From Bretschneidera sinensis (lineage: Eukaryota > Streptophyta > Magnoliopsida > Brassicales > Akaniaceae): a stretch of DNA of 64,000 nucleotides. The notes under the pieces were generated by a model, which made no database searches, was not told the origin of the DNA, and was given only the letters and a program-made list of their open reading frames with translations. Positions 44,152 through 53,382 of this stretch are shown here, piece after piece; position 1 is the first letter of the stretch, and each line of letters opens with the position of its first letter. The position numbers and the translations under genes were made by a program. Location of the stretch: positions 76,440,820 through 76,504,819 of the forward strand of contig CM043702.1 of the NCBI GenBank assembly GCA_023935145.1, in the 5' to 3' direction.

Positions 44152-44655
44152 CTATCACATTACATTACATTGAAGCTAAGTGACCCTTTATATAGTGCAC
44201 CAACTTCTTGTCTAATCTTGAGTGTCATTCTCCACCCTTAGATCTTGATGATTAATCAACCTTAGCCTTTGATCAAGTCTAAGTGATCTTGTGCATTTTG
44301 AACATGTCTCATGAACTCAACTAAAAGTTGAACCTAGTGTGCATCAATGTGCCTTCAGGCTACAGCCTAGAACAGGGCGCCGCTGCAGCCTGAAGCAGAG
44401 TACACTTGGCTGCCCCCTTTTGGGCACCATGGCCTAGGGGAGGCAGCACCGTAGCTTGCCCTTTCCTCTAGCACTCCTCCTTGCTGGGCACCGTGGCCTG
44501 GACAAGGCTGGGCCGCAGGGCACACTGGTGTGCATTTCTTTGCCTTGCTGCAAGGCGCACACACACCCAAGGTGCGGCGCACACTTGTGTGAACTTCTTT
44601 AACATGTTGAACTTCACTCTTCTTCTCCCATTTAAACCTTAGACAAACTCTAACA
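44102..44655 (-). repeat. Tork-G 3' LTR, U3 part
   Basis: On the minus strand the LTR opens TGTTAGAGTTTG at 44655, just after pol and a purine-rich AAAGATAAAGAT tract. It contains a GC-rich block of about 200 bp (44370-44580) and the TATA box. The last 50 bp (44101-44151) duplicate 34431-34485 across the Athila-H insertion. Confidence 0.78.
44187..44196 (-). promoter_or_regulatory. TATA box of the Tork-G LTR (minus)
   Basis: The minus strand reads TATATAAAGGGTC within the LTR. It places the start of R near 44155 and makes the inverted 340-bp arm entirely R-U5. Confidence 0.6.
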
Positions 44656-44724
44656 ATCTTTATCTTTGTCTAAGAACCCATTATGCAGAGAACTTCAGGA
44701 TCCAAACTCATCTTGAGTCATCAT

Positions 44725-45270
44725 TCAACTGACTCCAATCCTAAGAAGTTCAAGGCAATGATTGAACCTTCTTAGAGGTAGAACCTTGGTACCTAAATCT
44801 GTAGGACTTTCTTCCGTGACTTTTTCGTCAACATGAATGCATCCTGTCGTACCATTTTCCAGAATGTAATGATACCAAACATCAATATGCTTTGTCCTCT
44901 CATGGAACACCAAATTCCTCCACAAGTGCCACGCACTTTGGATATCCGAAGACACCACCACTTGCTCTTTTAGGACCATCCACTCATCCAACAACCCTTT
45001 GCACCATATAGCCTCTTTTATGGCTTCCAAAGAAACTATGTATTCTACCTCCATTGTTGAGAGTGCTACCACCAGCTGCAATCGAGCCTTCCAATACCTT
45101 AGCAACCACTTAATCCCAAGCCAAAGCTCTTTTCTGAGATTACTCACACATCTGCTGAGAACACCCATTACCTGAGAAATGTCGGGTCTAGTGCTCACCA
45201 TCATGGACATAACTGGTCCAACCGCACTAGAGTAAGGGACCTTTACCATTTCCTTCTTCTCCTCATCCAT
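44725..45270 (-). pseudogene. Tork-G RNase H (internally deleted)
   Basis: The motifs are VKVPYSSAVGPVMSMM, TRPDISQVMGVLSR, GIKWLLRYWKARLQL, then directly VVALSTMEVEYIVSLEA, SSDIQSAWHLWRN and HERTKHIDVWYHYILE. The normal stretch between LRYL and ALSTxEAEY, which holds the first catalytic Asp (YxDADWAG block), is missing. The frame is otherwise open to the stop at 44725. It ends 70 bp before the 3' LTR. Confidence 0.87.
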
Positions 45271-45279
45271 TCCAGGACA

Positions 45280-46311
45280 TTATTCGCTGGAGAACTTGAA
45301 ATGACCAGTAAGGGGAACCTTCACTAGTTTACCATCTTCCATAGAAGACCGAGAAACCTTCAACATGTTTCTCTCCCTTTCCCGAATTCTTCTCATACCA
45401 GGGATCTTTTGTGTAAGGCTGAGATCCTTCCTCTCAAACTCCTCACTGAGTTGAGATATAAACCTTTTCATCCTCTCCTTGCTGTTCCGAACCAACAACA
45501 CATCATTGGCATAGATAAGGATAATCACCACTTCATCCACCTTATGTCCAGGTGAGAAGGTTTCTGTGAAATCCATGTCTTTTCTTCTCGTGACTAGCTT
45601 AGCCTTGTTCCAGACTTTATCTCCTGGAGGGTACCCTTCTTTGATCTTGTAAGTCCACTTACAATCCACAACTCTTTGTTTTCTTGGAATGTGCACCAAT
45701 TCCCAGAAGTTGTTCTTCCTCAAAGAATCTATTTCTTCCTCCATAGCTAGCTTCCATCTTAGCGAATCCTTACATCCCATGGCATCAATGTAAGTCTCTT
45801 GTTCACTCATCTCTCCTTCTGTCCAAGGAGTTGCTGCATCCACATCATCCACAAACCCATATCTCAAAGGTGGTCCAACCAACCTTCTTTCCTGGTCTCT
45901 TGTGAGCTGATAGTCCTTCTGACTTGCTGCATCATCCTCTTTCAGTTCAGCCTCCTTATGAGTGTCCTGAGCTTGGCATTCATCAATGGGCTCTACCTGG
46001 TCCGAACCCTCTTGCCTTCCTTGCTCTACCTGAACCGAATTCTCCTTGATACTATGCTCCACAAATACCGAACTAGTTTGCTCACTAGCCCCTACAGGGT
46101 TAGTTTTCTCCAAGTGGGGAAATAAAAATTCATTAAAAATAACATCCCTACTTATTATGAGTCTCAATCCTTTTTGTTCTAAGGACCACAACCTATATCC
46201 CTTAACCCCTTCCCCATATCCTAAAAACACACATTTTCTAGTCCTTGGGTTAAGTTTATCATCCTTTAGATGTGCAAATGCAACATACCCAAAAGCCCTA
46301 AGGTTGTCCAA
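45280..46311 (-). pseudogene. Tork-G integrase C-terminus and reverse transcriptase (RT core deleted)
   Basis: This is an open frame of 343 residues. Integrase end: LRAFGYVAFAHLKDDKLNPRT, KCVFLGYGEGVKGYRLW, RDVIFNE. RT start: WKLAMEEEIDSLRKNNFWELV, DCKWTYKIKEG, KAKLVTRRKDMDFTETFSP. There the sequence jumps to VIILIYANDVLLV: about 80-90 residues of RT are missing, and the catalytic block reads YAND instead of YVDD. The deletion keeps the frame. The acidic linker (residues about 80-150) is normal for the family. Confidence 0.88.
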
Positions 46312-46996
46312 CTCAGGGGGTTTACCACTCTACATCTCCATGGGAGTCTTACGGTACACAACCCTAGAGGGTGATCTATTAATCAAATCAGTAGCAGTAG
46401 ACACCGCTTCCGCCAAAAATATTTGGGTAATCCGGATCCATTTAACATGCACCTAACCTTTTCCATAAGGGTCTTATTCATCCTCTCAGCAACTCCACTT
46501 CCTGAGGGGTTTTCACAACTGTTCTATGTCTTAGAATGCCATTTAACCTACAAAATTGATCAAGTTCTTGGTTAAAAATTTCTAAGCCATTATCGGCTCT
46601 TAACACCTTAACTACCCAGCCCCTTTGAGTCTCTACCAGTTTTTTCCACACCACAATTTTATTCAAAGTGTCTGATTTATTTTTAACCAAATAAACCCAA
46701 ACCTTTCTTGAATAATCATCAATTAAAGACAGAAAGTAAAGATTACCTCTTTGTGTTGGTGTCCTTGCTGGTCCCCAAAGGTCCGCATGAATGTAGTCAA
46801 GAATACCCTTAGACTTGTGCACTCCGGTGTTGAAGTTGACCCGATGTTGCTGCCTAAAAACACAGCTTTTGCAGAAATTGAGTCTTTCTACCTTGTCACC
46901 ATCAAGTAATCCATTCTTATTGAGAACTTGCAGGCCTTCTTCGCTCATATGTCCCAAATGAGTGTGCCAAAGGGCTGCCTTCTCCATCTTAGCCAT
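46312..46996 (-). pseudogene. Tork-G integrase
   Basis: The zinc finger is ALWHTHLGHMSEEGLQVL plus FCKSCVFRQQHRVNF (46980-46830). Catalytic blocks are YIHADLWGPARTPTQRG (near 46790) and VLRADNGLEIFN (near 46590). The third catalytic region reads TPQEVELLRG instead of TPQxNGVAER, because of a frameshift near 46487. The rest, to LRAFG, is in another frame with stops. Confidence 0.87.
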
Positions 46997-47432
46997 CTAG
47001 CTTGCTGCTTGATCCTTGATATTCGTGTCTTCGATCATCTCATAGAGACCATCCTTCATTGCTGCTTTGATCACTACCAAAGATCCCTTGGTTACCTTGA
47101 TCTTTCCTCCCTCTGCTTTATATGTGTACCCCATGGAATCCAATTGCCCCAATGAGATCAAATTCCTCTTCACATCCGGAAGATACCTCACATTCCTTAG
47201 CAGCCTTGTGACTCCATCAAACATCCTCAACTGGATGTCTCTTATCCCCCTCACTTGGCATGAAATATCATTCCCCAAGAAAAACCGTTTCATCATTGGT
47301 TTCCTTGAAATTCTTGAACCAATCCTGGTGAGGGCACATGTGATGAGTGTACCCAGTATCCAAGATCCATTTCCCGCAGCCTTCTTGCCCCTTGCTCACA
47401 CTTGAGCACACAACAAGAACATCCTCATCTTC
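46997..47432 (-). pseudogene. Tork-G aspartic protease
   Basis: The active site is WILDTGYTHHMCPHQDWF (about 47315-47370, minus), the Copia D-S/T-G motif. A frame change precedes FLGNDISCQVRGIRDIQLRM, and RNLISLGQLDSMGYTY follows (47296 leftward). The stop at 46997-46999 separates it from integrase. Confidence 0.83.
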
Positions 47433-48248
47433 CTATTCTGTCTTAGCAACCGAAGCCTCTCCATTTTTGGTATGGCTTCTTCTCTCATCCCTCATCTTTT
47501 CCTTGCAATCTTTCTTAAAGTGACCCTCTTTGTGGCAGTAGTAACATCTCCTCCCTCCAAATCTCAGTTTGGAATGCATTCTCCCATGGCTTTCTCCTCT
47601 TCCTCTGTTTTGGTAGTAGCTATGTATGTTGCTGTGCACTCTCCCATGGCTCTCTCCTCTACCTTTGTCCTGGTAGTAGCCATGTATGTTACTGTGCACT
47701 CTCCCATGGCTCTCTCCTCTACCTCTGTCCTAGTAGTAGCCATGTATGTTGCTGTGCACTCTCCAATTGCTCTCTCCTCTACCTCTCTCCCAGTAGTAAC
47801 CATGGATGTTGCTACCATACTGAGTTGCTGGCTTTCTTCTAATGTATAACCCTTCTCGACTTGATGCATTCCTCATCTTGGCATCAAGATCATCTTGCAA
47901 CTCTTTATTAGGATCAAATTTAAAAGCAAAAATTTGTTTACATAGATATCTCTTATTAGGGAAAGTCTTGGCAAGAAACAACTCATCTAGTTTATTCCAT
48001 ATAACAACTGGATCTTCCGAGTCTCTGCACTCCCTTGTGACATTATCCAACATGTGCAAAAAGATGGTGTTGTATCCCATCTTCTTCATCTTATTCCGCT
48101 GGACCTCCATGGTACTTGTTGGAAAAGCATCATCTTCTCCAATCACTAAGTCCACTTTCTATTGCATAAGAACAGCTTTGATCTTCCGCTTTCAAAGGGA
48201 AAAATCTCCCTTTTCATCAAACTTCTCAACCATGAAGTTTGAAGCCAT
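47433..48248 (-). pseudogene. gag: Tork-G gag with a four-fold RGG-type repeat
   Basis: The start is MASNFMVEKFDEKGDFSL at 48248, the family's MASxFxVEKFDGxGDFxLW entry; the Trp is a TGA here and a TAG follows 10 codons later. The core is IFLHMLDNVTRE, VVIWNKLDELFLAKTFPNK and LCKQIFAFKFDPNKELQ. A 20-residue unit like VHSNIHGYYQDKGRGESHGR is repeated four times (47581-47820). The zinc knuckle CYYCHKEGHFKKDC follows near 47500-47545. One stop lies inside the repeats. Confidence 0.87.
47581..47820. repeat. 60-bp tandem repeat inside Tork-G gag (4 units)
   Basis: Four units of exactly 60 bp (47581, 47641, 47701, 47761) share CTCCCATGGC, CTCTCCTCTACCT and GTAGTAGCCATGTATGTTGC. The unit length is a multiple of 3, so the reading frame is kept. 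Confidence 0.93.
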
Positions 48249-48308
48249 CTTGCGGAGATGATCCTAGATTTGTGCAGCACCCACAAATGCTTTCCAACTT
48301 CTTCTAAA

Positions 48309-48500
48309 CCTCAAGAACACGATCGAAGATTGATCTCAACACCATTCTTGATTTAACCTCAAGAACACGATCTGATCTTTATCTCTACTCTGTTTTTATA
48401 TCACTCTCAAGAACACGATCAGATATTGATCTCTACTCCGTCCTTGAATCACCTCAAGAACATGATCAGATATAGATTTTTACTCCTTTCTTGATCACCC
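48309..48500. repeat. About 48-bp repeat in the Tork-G leader (4 units)
   Basis: CTCAAGAACACGATC recurs near 48310, 48358, 48405 and 48453, each followed by AGATNTTGATCTCTACTC-like sequence. It lies between primer site and gag, in the position of a packaging or leader region. Confidence 0.75.
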
Positions 48501-48524
48501 AAGAAGTTTGTTCTTTAATTCTTG

Positions 48525-48595
48525 GAGTCTTGCTCCGATACCTTCTGTTCTTGCTTTGATACCTAGCTGTGCAAGCTATGATACCACTATTGTGG
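48525..48595 (-). promoter_or_regulatory. Tork-G primer-site region with repeated GGTATC motifs
   Basis: The minus strand carries TGGTATCATAGC (48574-48585) as the likely primer site. AGGTATCAAAGC and AGGTATCGGAGC follow at about 23-bp spacing. Next to the first is GTGGTATC in the opposite orientation, making the hairpin GATACCAC-TATT-GTGGTATC (48578-48597). The hairpin is the junction to the inverted U5 arm. Confidence 0.65.
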
Positions 48596-48639
48596 TATCT
48601 CCTCTAGCCATGGGAGATCCTCATTCCAAACCAAGATTT

Positions 48640-48979
48640 GATTAGTATAGAAAGGGGATTCAAGGGACTTGTAAGTGTAATTTCCAAGGGGGAAAGTTCC
48701 AGGGTACCTCAAGACCTTATCACTTTCTTGTTCTCTTCTTTTTTTTCTCCAAGAACTAGTGGATTCTTGGAGAGGTGTTGCTGGATTGTAAGAACTCATT
48801 AGTTTAGTGCAGAGAGTTTGGAGGAACTCACAGGGACGTAGACTATTTCCGAACCTCGATAACAATTGCTATGTCTTTCTTTCTTGCTTCCTGTGCTGTT
48901 TCTTTTTTTTTACAAGTCATTCTAGACTTGGGTGTTTGGAAGACCATCACCTGGGCATCATTGAGGTGGTTTCCCAACA
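48640..48979 (+). repeat. Inverted U5 arm at the gag-proximal end of Tork-G
   Basis: The plus strand reads from GATTAGTATAGAAAGG to GGTTTCCCAACA. This is the same strand sense as the LTR end of a plus-strand element, although Tork-G is on the minus strand. It is the inverted partner of 34037-34374, with only about 2 mismatches in the outer 69 bp. No U3 is present at this end. Confidence 0.85.
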
Positions 48980-49220
48980 GGCTCCTTGTTCTATTTTTGT
49001 CTTTTGGGACCTATTGATTAGGCCTTGATTCTTGAATTATCAAGGCTATAACTTCGGTTTTGTAGCCCAGGTGAGAATCTTCTAGAGAAGCATTTATTAA
49101 GATTTTATTAAACTGTTATATCAGTTAGTGAAATAGTGGCGTATGTCCTTAATCATGTAAAGGACTAGCAGTTACAACTGTGTTGGTTTAATTTTTTCTT
49201 GTTTGTTGTGTCATGCTTTC

Positions 49221-49228
49221 TATAAAAG
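49221..49228 (+). promoter_or_regulatory. TATA box for the Tat-F antisense ORF
   Basis: TATAAAAG in CTTTCTATAAAAGAGGTGAG lies about 230 bp upstream of the ATG at 49448 on the plus strand, opposite to Tat-F pol. Upstream is a short hairpin (GCCTTGAT...ATCAAGGC, about 49022-49047). Confidence 0.5.
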
Positions 49229-49447
49229 AGGTGAGAACTTCCCTTAGTTATTTAATTCTTTCATTTGCAATCATAGGAGAGAGTTGAGAGTATTCAAAGT
49301 TGTTGAGTTTGAGAGGAGCTCGGAATTTTAAGCCTTCAAAGTTTATGGAACATTCGGAGTTCGGAGGGAGAGCATTTAGCCTCAAGTCTTCAAAGTCATT
49401 TTTCTCAGAGTTTTTTTTTATCGGTGTGTCTTTCATTCTTTTTACCA

Positions 49448-50395
49448 TGTTTTATTTTGATGATTACCGTGATAGGGTTTGTGATAGCGGTAGTGACAAT
49501 AGTGAAAGTAGGAGTTGTTATAAGAGCAGGAATAGTGATGAAATGGAGAATGAAATGGATGATGTCCTGGGTGGTGATGATACTTTTGGACAAATCCCTC
49601 GCTATAGTGCCTTATGAAGGGGAGGATAGTTCTTCTTCTTCGGAGGGTAATCATGTCCTTTCTGAATTGAAGAAGGGTATTGTTATGGATGAAAGGACGA
49701 ATTGGGTTTTCGAAGTGAATATTGTGCCTAATACTTTAGGGGAAGAGAGCCTCCAGGCCTTTAGGCTTAAAATTATGATACCCGAGGATTTTGAACTTAC
49801 AAATGTCGGGATAGGGGAATAAGCATCTGATGATCTTCAAGAGGAAGGTCCTTACGAGATGTGTGTGTATATTCACCATCTAAGGGAAAGACTTAGATTT
49901 CCTCTTCATCTCTTTTTCAGTCGTATTTTGAGTTATTTTGACATAGCCTTGTACTAGCTCATGCCAAATTCCATATGCCTAGTGATGGCGTTAATTTATG
50001 TTTGGATGAAGATAGAGGGTTTGATGAACATCAATGTCTTTAAGGCTCTTTTCTAAATTACCAAGCACAAACAATGGGGTTGGGTGGTGATCAGCTCTAG
50101 GATAAAGAAGGAGTTGTTGAAGAAGAAACCTAGTTCCATTAAGCAATGGAAGAAAAAAAGTTCTATATCCAGAGTAATAAAAGCTTCAAAGTTCTGTTGA
50201 CTAGGAGTAAGGACCGCATGGGAAAGTGCAAGAAGCTAAACCTCTTGAGGCAAGAGCAGGACATGGTGAAAAATATGGTGGGCGTGCCCATAGATGTGGA
50301 TACCCTTTTATGATAATGAGGAGTTGGTGAAGCTCAGACTATGCCCTCAGGGTGCTAATTGCATAAGCAACTTTAACAAAATAGATAACATTTGG
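49448..50395 (+). pseudogene. Tat-F antisense accessory ORF (putative gypsy-type transposon domain)
   Basis: It is encoded opposite to Tat-F pol, between integrase and the 3' LTR. It opens MFYFDDYRDR at 49448 with an acidic low-complexity N-terminus. A frameshift near 49600 moves it to the frame with SSSSSEGNHVLSELKKG (near 49632) and PEDFELTNVGIGE. Then follow YIHHLRERLRFPLHLFFSRIL (49869-49930), LMPNSICLVMALIYVW, NVFKALF and PSSIKQWKKK. This order matches the plant 'putative gypsy type transposon' domain (LR.GLRFPLPPLL...LHPNA.R.L..F...SIKGWKDRFFFV). Several stops. Molecular function is unknown. Confidence 0.65.
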
Positions 50396-51595
50396 TGAAA
50401 AAACTAAGGAGAATTTGGAGATACACTACTGATAAAATTTGCGAAGATTCTCAGCCTTCCAAGTCCGTGGTATAGGCTTGCCATCTAAGTCTTCAAGCTC
50501 GAATGTACCGACTCAGCAAATTCTCCATATGCGTTATAGAGCTTCCCAGTTTGGGAGGAGCTTTTCAGTGTCCCTGGGATGAGATACTTCATTTTTTTGA
50601 AGTACCAAATTTGTAACCTGAAAGTCCTTTCTCGAACTCAGGGATTACCATACCTAGAAACCCTTTGGTGGTAGGCAGCGAGTTTGTTCTGGGCTTTATC
50701 CTGAGCTTCGTCGATTAGATTATTGTTCATTTTGAGTGCTTCCTTGTTGTCAGTTTCATTAGGGATCTGTACTTACAGCAAAGGTGCTCTAATTTCGAGG
50801 GAAATAACTACTTCTGAACCATATTCCATTAAAAAAATGAGTCTCTTCGGTGGGAGTTAGGGAGGTGGTTCGATAAGCCCAAAGGATATTTGGCAAGTGA
50901 TTAACCCACTACTTGTTAGACTCATCCAGCCTTTTCTTGATGCCCTGCAAGATAGTTTTGTCAGTCACCTTAGCTTGTCCATTGATAACCCATCGAGGAG
51001 AGATGGTGTTCGATATGGAGTTCATCAAAGATGGCTTTGAACCGAGCACTGTCAAACTATTTACCATTGTCAGTGACAAGTATCTATGGTATGCCAAACC
51101 GATACACTATTAACTTCTAGATGAAGCCTCGAGCCTAGTGGTCAGCTATATTGGTAAGAAGTTTAGCCTCTATCCAATTGGTAAAATAGTCAGTTGTGAA
51201 AAAGAGGTGCTTTCTTTGCCTTGGAGCTTCGGTGAAAGAGCCAAGGATATCCATTCCCCTCATGGCGAAGCGAAGTGGACTAGTTATTGAGGTCAAAGGA
51301 TTGGCTGGTTTTTAGGGCATAGAAGCATAGTAATGACAATACTTGCATTTTTAGACCATTTTTATGGTGTCACATTGCACTTTCAGCCAATAATATATGT
51401 GATGGAGTATTTTGAAGGCTAGGGCTCAACCTACGAGGTGATTTCCATATATACCCTCATGAACTTCTCAGAAGGCGTAGTTTACTTTAGTAGGGCTGAG
51501 GCACTTGATGTAAAGGGTAGTGAGACCCTTTTTGTACAGTTGTCCATTGATGATGGCGTATCGTGAGGCATGAGAGATAAGCTTTTAGCTTTAGT
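50396..51595 (-). pseudogene. Tat-F integrase (degenerate)
   Basis: Minus-strand order: YAIINGQLYKKG (near 51545), HEGIYGNHLVG and KCKYCHYYA (zinc finger, 51460-51320), GMDILGSFTEA and DYFTNWIEAKLL (near 51250-51150), LVTDNGK (near 51065), and GKL-like C-terminal LPNWEALYNAYGEFAES (about 50490-50550). The catalytic D and D are visible; the third residue region is damaged. Stops and frameshifts are frequent. Confidence 0.8.
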
Positions 51596-51598
51596 CTT

Positions 51599-52135
51599 CT
51601 AATCGGGGAGTCTACCACTTTTCAAATATTGGAAGATTGGGTCCATCCACGTATGCTTTTCGATTACTGATAGAATAAGCACCTCATCGATGCTCGGAGT
51701 AGAAAGGGTTTCGAGATAACCAGCTTGAGTAAGATCAATCTGGCGGGAGGAGTCAAGTCGGGCTAGGGCATCAGCCTTTGTATTTTTAGGAACTTGGGTT
51801 ATCCATAACCTCTTGAAAGTTTCTACAAGCTCGCGAGCTTTTTCAAGGTATCGAGCAATCTTTGAACTTCTAGCCTTATATTCTTTAGTCATCTGATTTA
51901 CCACTAATTGTGAATCACTGTAAGTTTCTAAAGCTTCAGCGGCCAGTGCTTTAGCGAGCTTCATCCCGACAAGTAATGCTTCGTACTTAGCCTTATTGGT
52001 AGAGGTTTTGAATCCGAGTCTCAAAGCATACTCCATAGTGAATCCTTTAGGACTACTAAAGATGAGTCCAGCTCCACTTCTAGCGCTATTGGAGGATCCA
52101 TCCACACAGAGTGTCTAGATCGGAGTTTGCTCAGT
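51599..52135 (-). pseudogene. Tat-F archaeal-type RNase H (aRNH)
   Basis: This is a second RNase H after RT-RNase H, found only in Tat-lineage Gypsy elements. The best-preserved part is open from 52105 to 51599. The motifs are CVDGSSNSARSGAGLIF (D1), NKAKYEALLVGMKLA (the usual NNEAEYEA, so E is retained at AKYEAL), YSDSQLVVNQM (D) and TKADALARL. This domain is the main evidence for the lineage call. Confidence 0.9.
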
Positions 52136-53120
52136 TTTCTCTAGTGTTGACTCTTCGATTGAGGCCTTAAGAAATGTCATCTCCACTACGAAGTCTGCTA
52201 AGGCTTGAACTTTGGTGGTTGTTCAAGGCTTGTACCAGATATCGAATTCTCCGAGTTCAATAGACCATATGACTATTCTCTTGGAGATGTCTAGTTTACG
52301 GAGTGCCTACCTCAGAGGTTGATCTATCAAGAGAACAACTATATGAGCTTGAAAATATGGTTGGAGTTTTTGAGTTATGATCAAGAAAGAGCATGCTATC
52401 TTTTCAATGTGGAGATACCGCACCTCAGTGTTCTCGAATCAGGACCGAGGCTACCACATCTTGGCTAGTCGAGAGATATAGGAAGAGTTCTTCTCCCACG
52501 ATGGGCTTGGTTAGGATCAGTGGAGAACCCAGATATTCTTTCAGTTCTTTAAAGGCCCTATGATAATCTTCATTCTAAGTGAAGTCTTTGGCCTTCCTAA
52601 TGGCCTTGAAGAAGGGTAGACATTTCTCAACAGATTTTGATACAAAACAGCTAACTGTCATTATACACTCAGTTAATCTTTACACATCTTTCTCAGCGGA
52701 GTCATGTCTGTAATGGCTTTAATATTCTCGGGACTAGCCTTTATCCCTCGTTATGTGACCATGAAGCCCGTGAACTTTCCATTGGTGACTCCAAAGGCAT
52801 ATTTGGCTAGGTTCAGCCTCATCTGGTAATCTTAGAGTATTTTGAAGGCTTCTTCTAGACCAGATTCATGATCCTTTGCACTAATACTCTTGACTAGCAT
52901 ATCGTCTACATAAACCTCCATATTTCTCCCAATCTACTATTGCAAAATTTTGTTAACCAACCTTTGGTCTATTCATAGGAAGAGAAAGCTATCTTTTGGG
53001 CAGACTTTATTTAAGTCTATGAAGTCGATGCAGATCCTCCACTTACTATTTTCCTTCTTGAAAATGACCACATTGGAGATCTATTCGGGTAATCGGCTTC
53101 CTAAATGAAGTCGGCTACGA
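52136..53120 (-). pseudogene. Tat-F reverse transcriptase and RNase H (internally deleted)
   Basis: The blocks are KWRICIDFIDLNKVCPKDSF (about 52990-53050), then directly IDQRLVNKILQ (about 52940), [12 protein letters not shown] (catalytic, 52890-52925), MRLNLAKYAFGVTNGKF, then the RNase H region FKELKEYLGSPLIL and WSIELGEFDIWY (52240-52560). Roughly 60 residues between PKDSF and QRLVNK, including the first catalytic Asp block, are missing. YVDD is intact, but the enzyme cannot work. Confidence 0.83.
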
Positions 53121-53382
53121 GGAGCTTGTCCACTTCTACTTTAATGGTGCTCTAAGACTCTCGAACAAAAGACTTTTTCTTCTGAATCACTAGCTTTTGG
53201 TTTGGATCTACGTTTAGTCAATGTACCATGACTTCAAGGTTGATCCTAGGCATATCAGAGGCCGACCAGGCGAACAAGTCTTGATTCCTTCCGAGGAAGG
53301 AGGTCAATGACTCTTTGAGGCCTTTAGAGAGGTTGGATCTGACTTTAATGATTCTGGAGTCCCCTTCATTTAGCGGGATGGC

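Larger units (their letters stand above)
34037..48979 (-). mobile_element. Tork-G: Tork-like Copia element (minus) with inverted U5 at both ends
   Basis: Gag, protease, integrase, RT and RNase H run on the minus strand from 48248 to 44725, followed by a normal 3' LTR. That LTR is split by Athila-H (pieces at 44102-44655 and 34037-34485). At the other end, beyond the primer site, lies not a direct LTR but a 340-bp inverted copy of the U5 end (48640-48979). Flanks GGCTA (34032-34036) and GGCTC (48980-48984) fit a 5-bp duplication with one change. So both termini of the insertion are the U5 end. Lineage is by motif similarity to Tnt1/Tork. Confidence 0.8.

Noticed and set aside
47472..47849. Long plus-strand open frame opposite Tork-G gag
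   Set aside because: Shadow of the 60-bp coding repeat; the minus-strand frame has the zinc knuckle and gag motifs.
48580..48979. Segment as an ordinary 5' LTR of Tork-G
   Set aside because: Its orientation is opposite to the 3' LTR, it has no U3, and the primer site abuts the wrong end.
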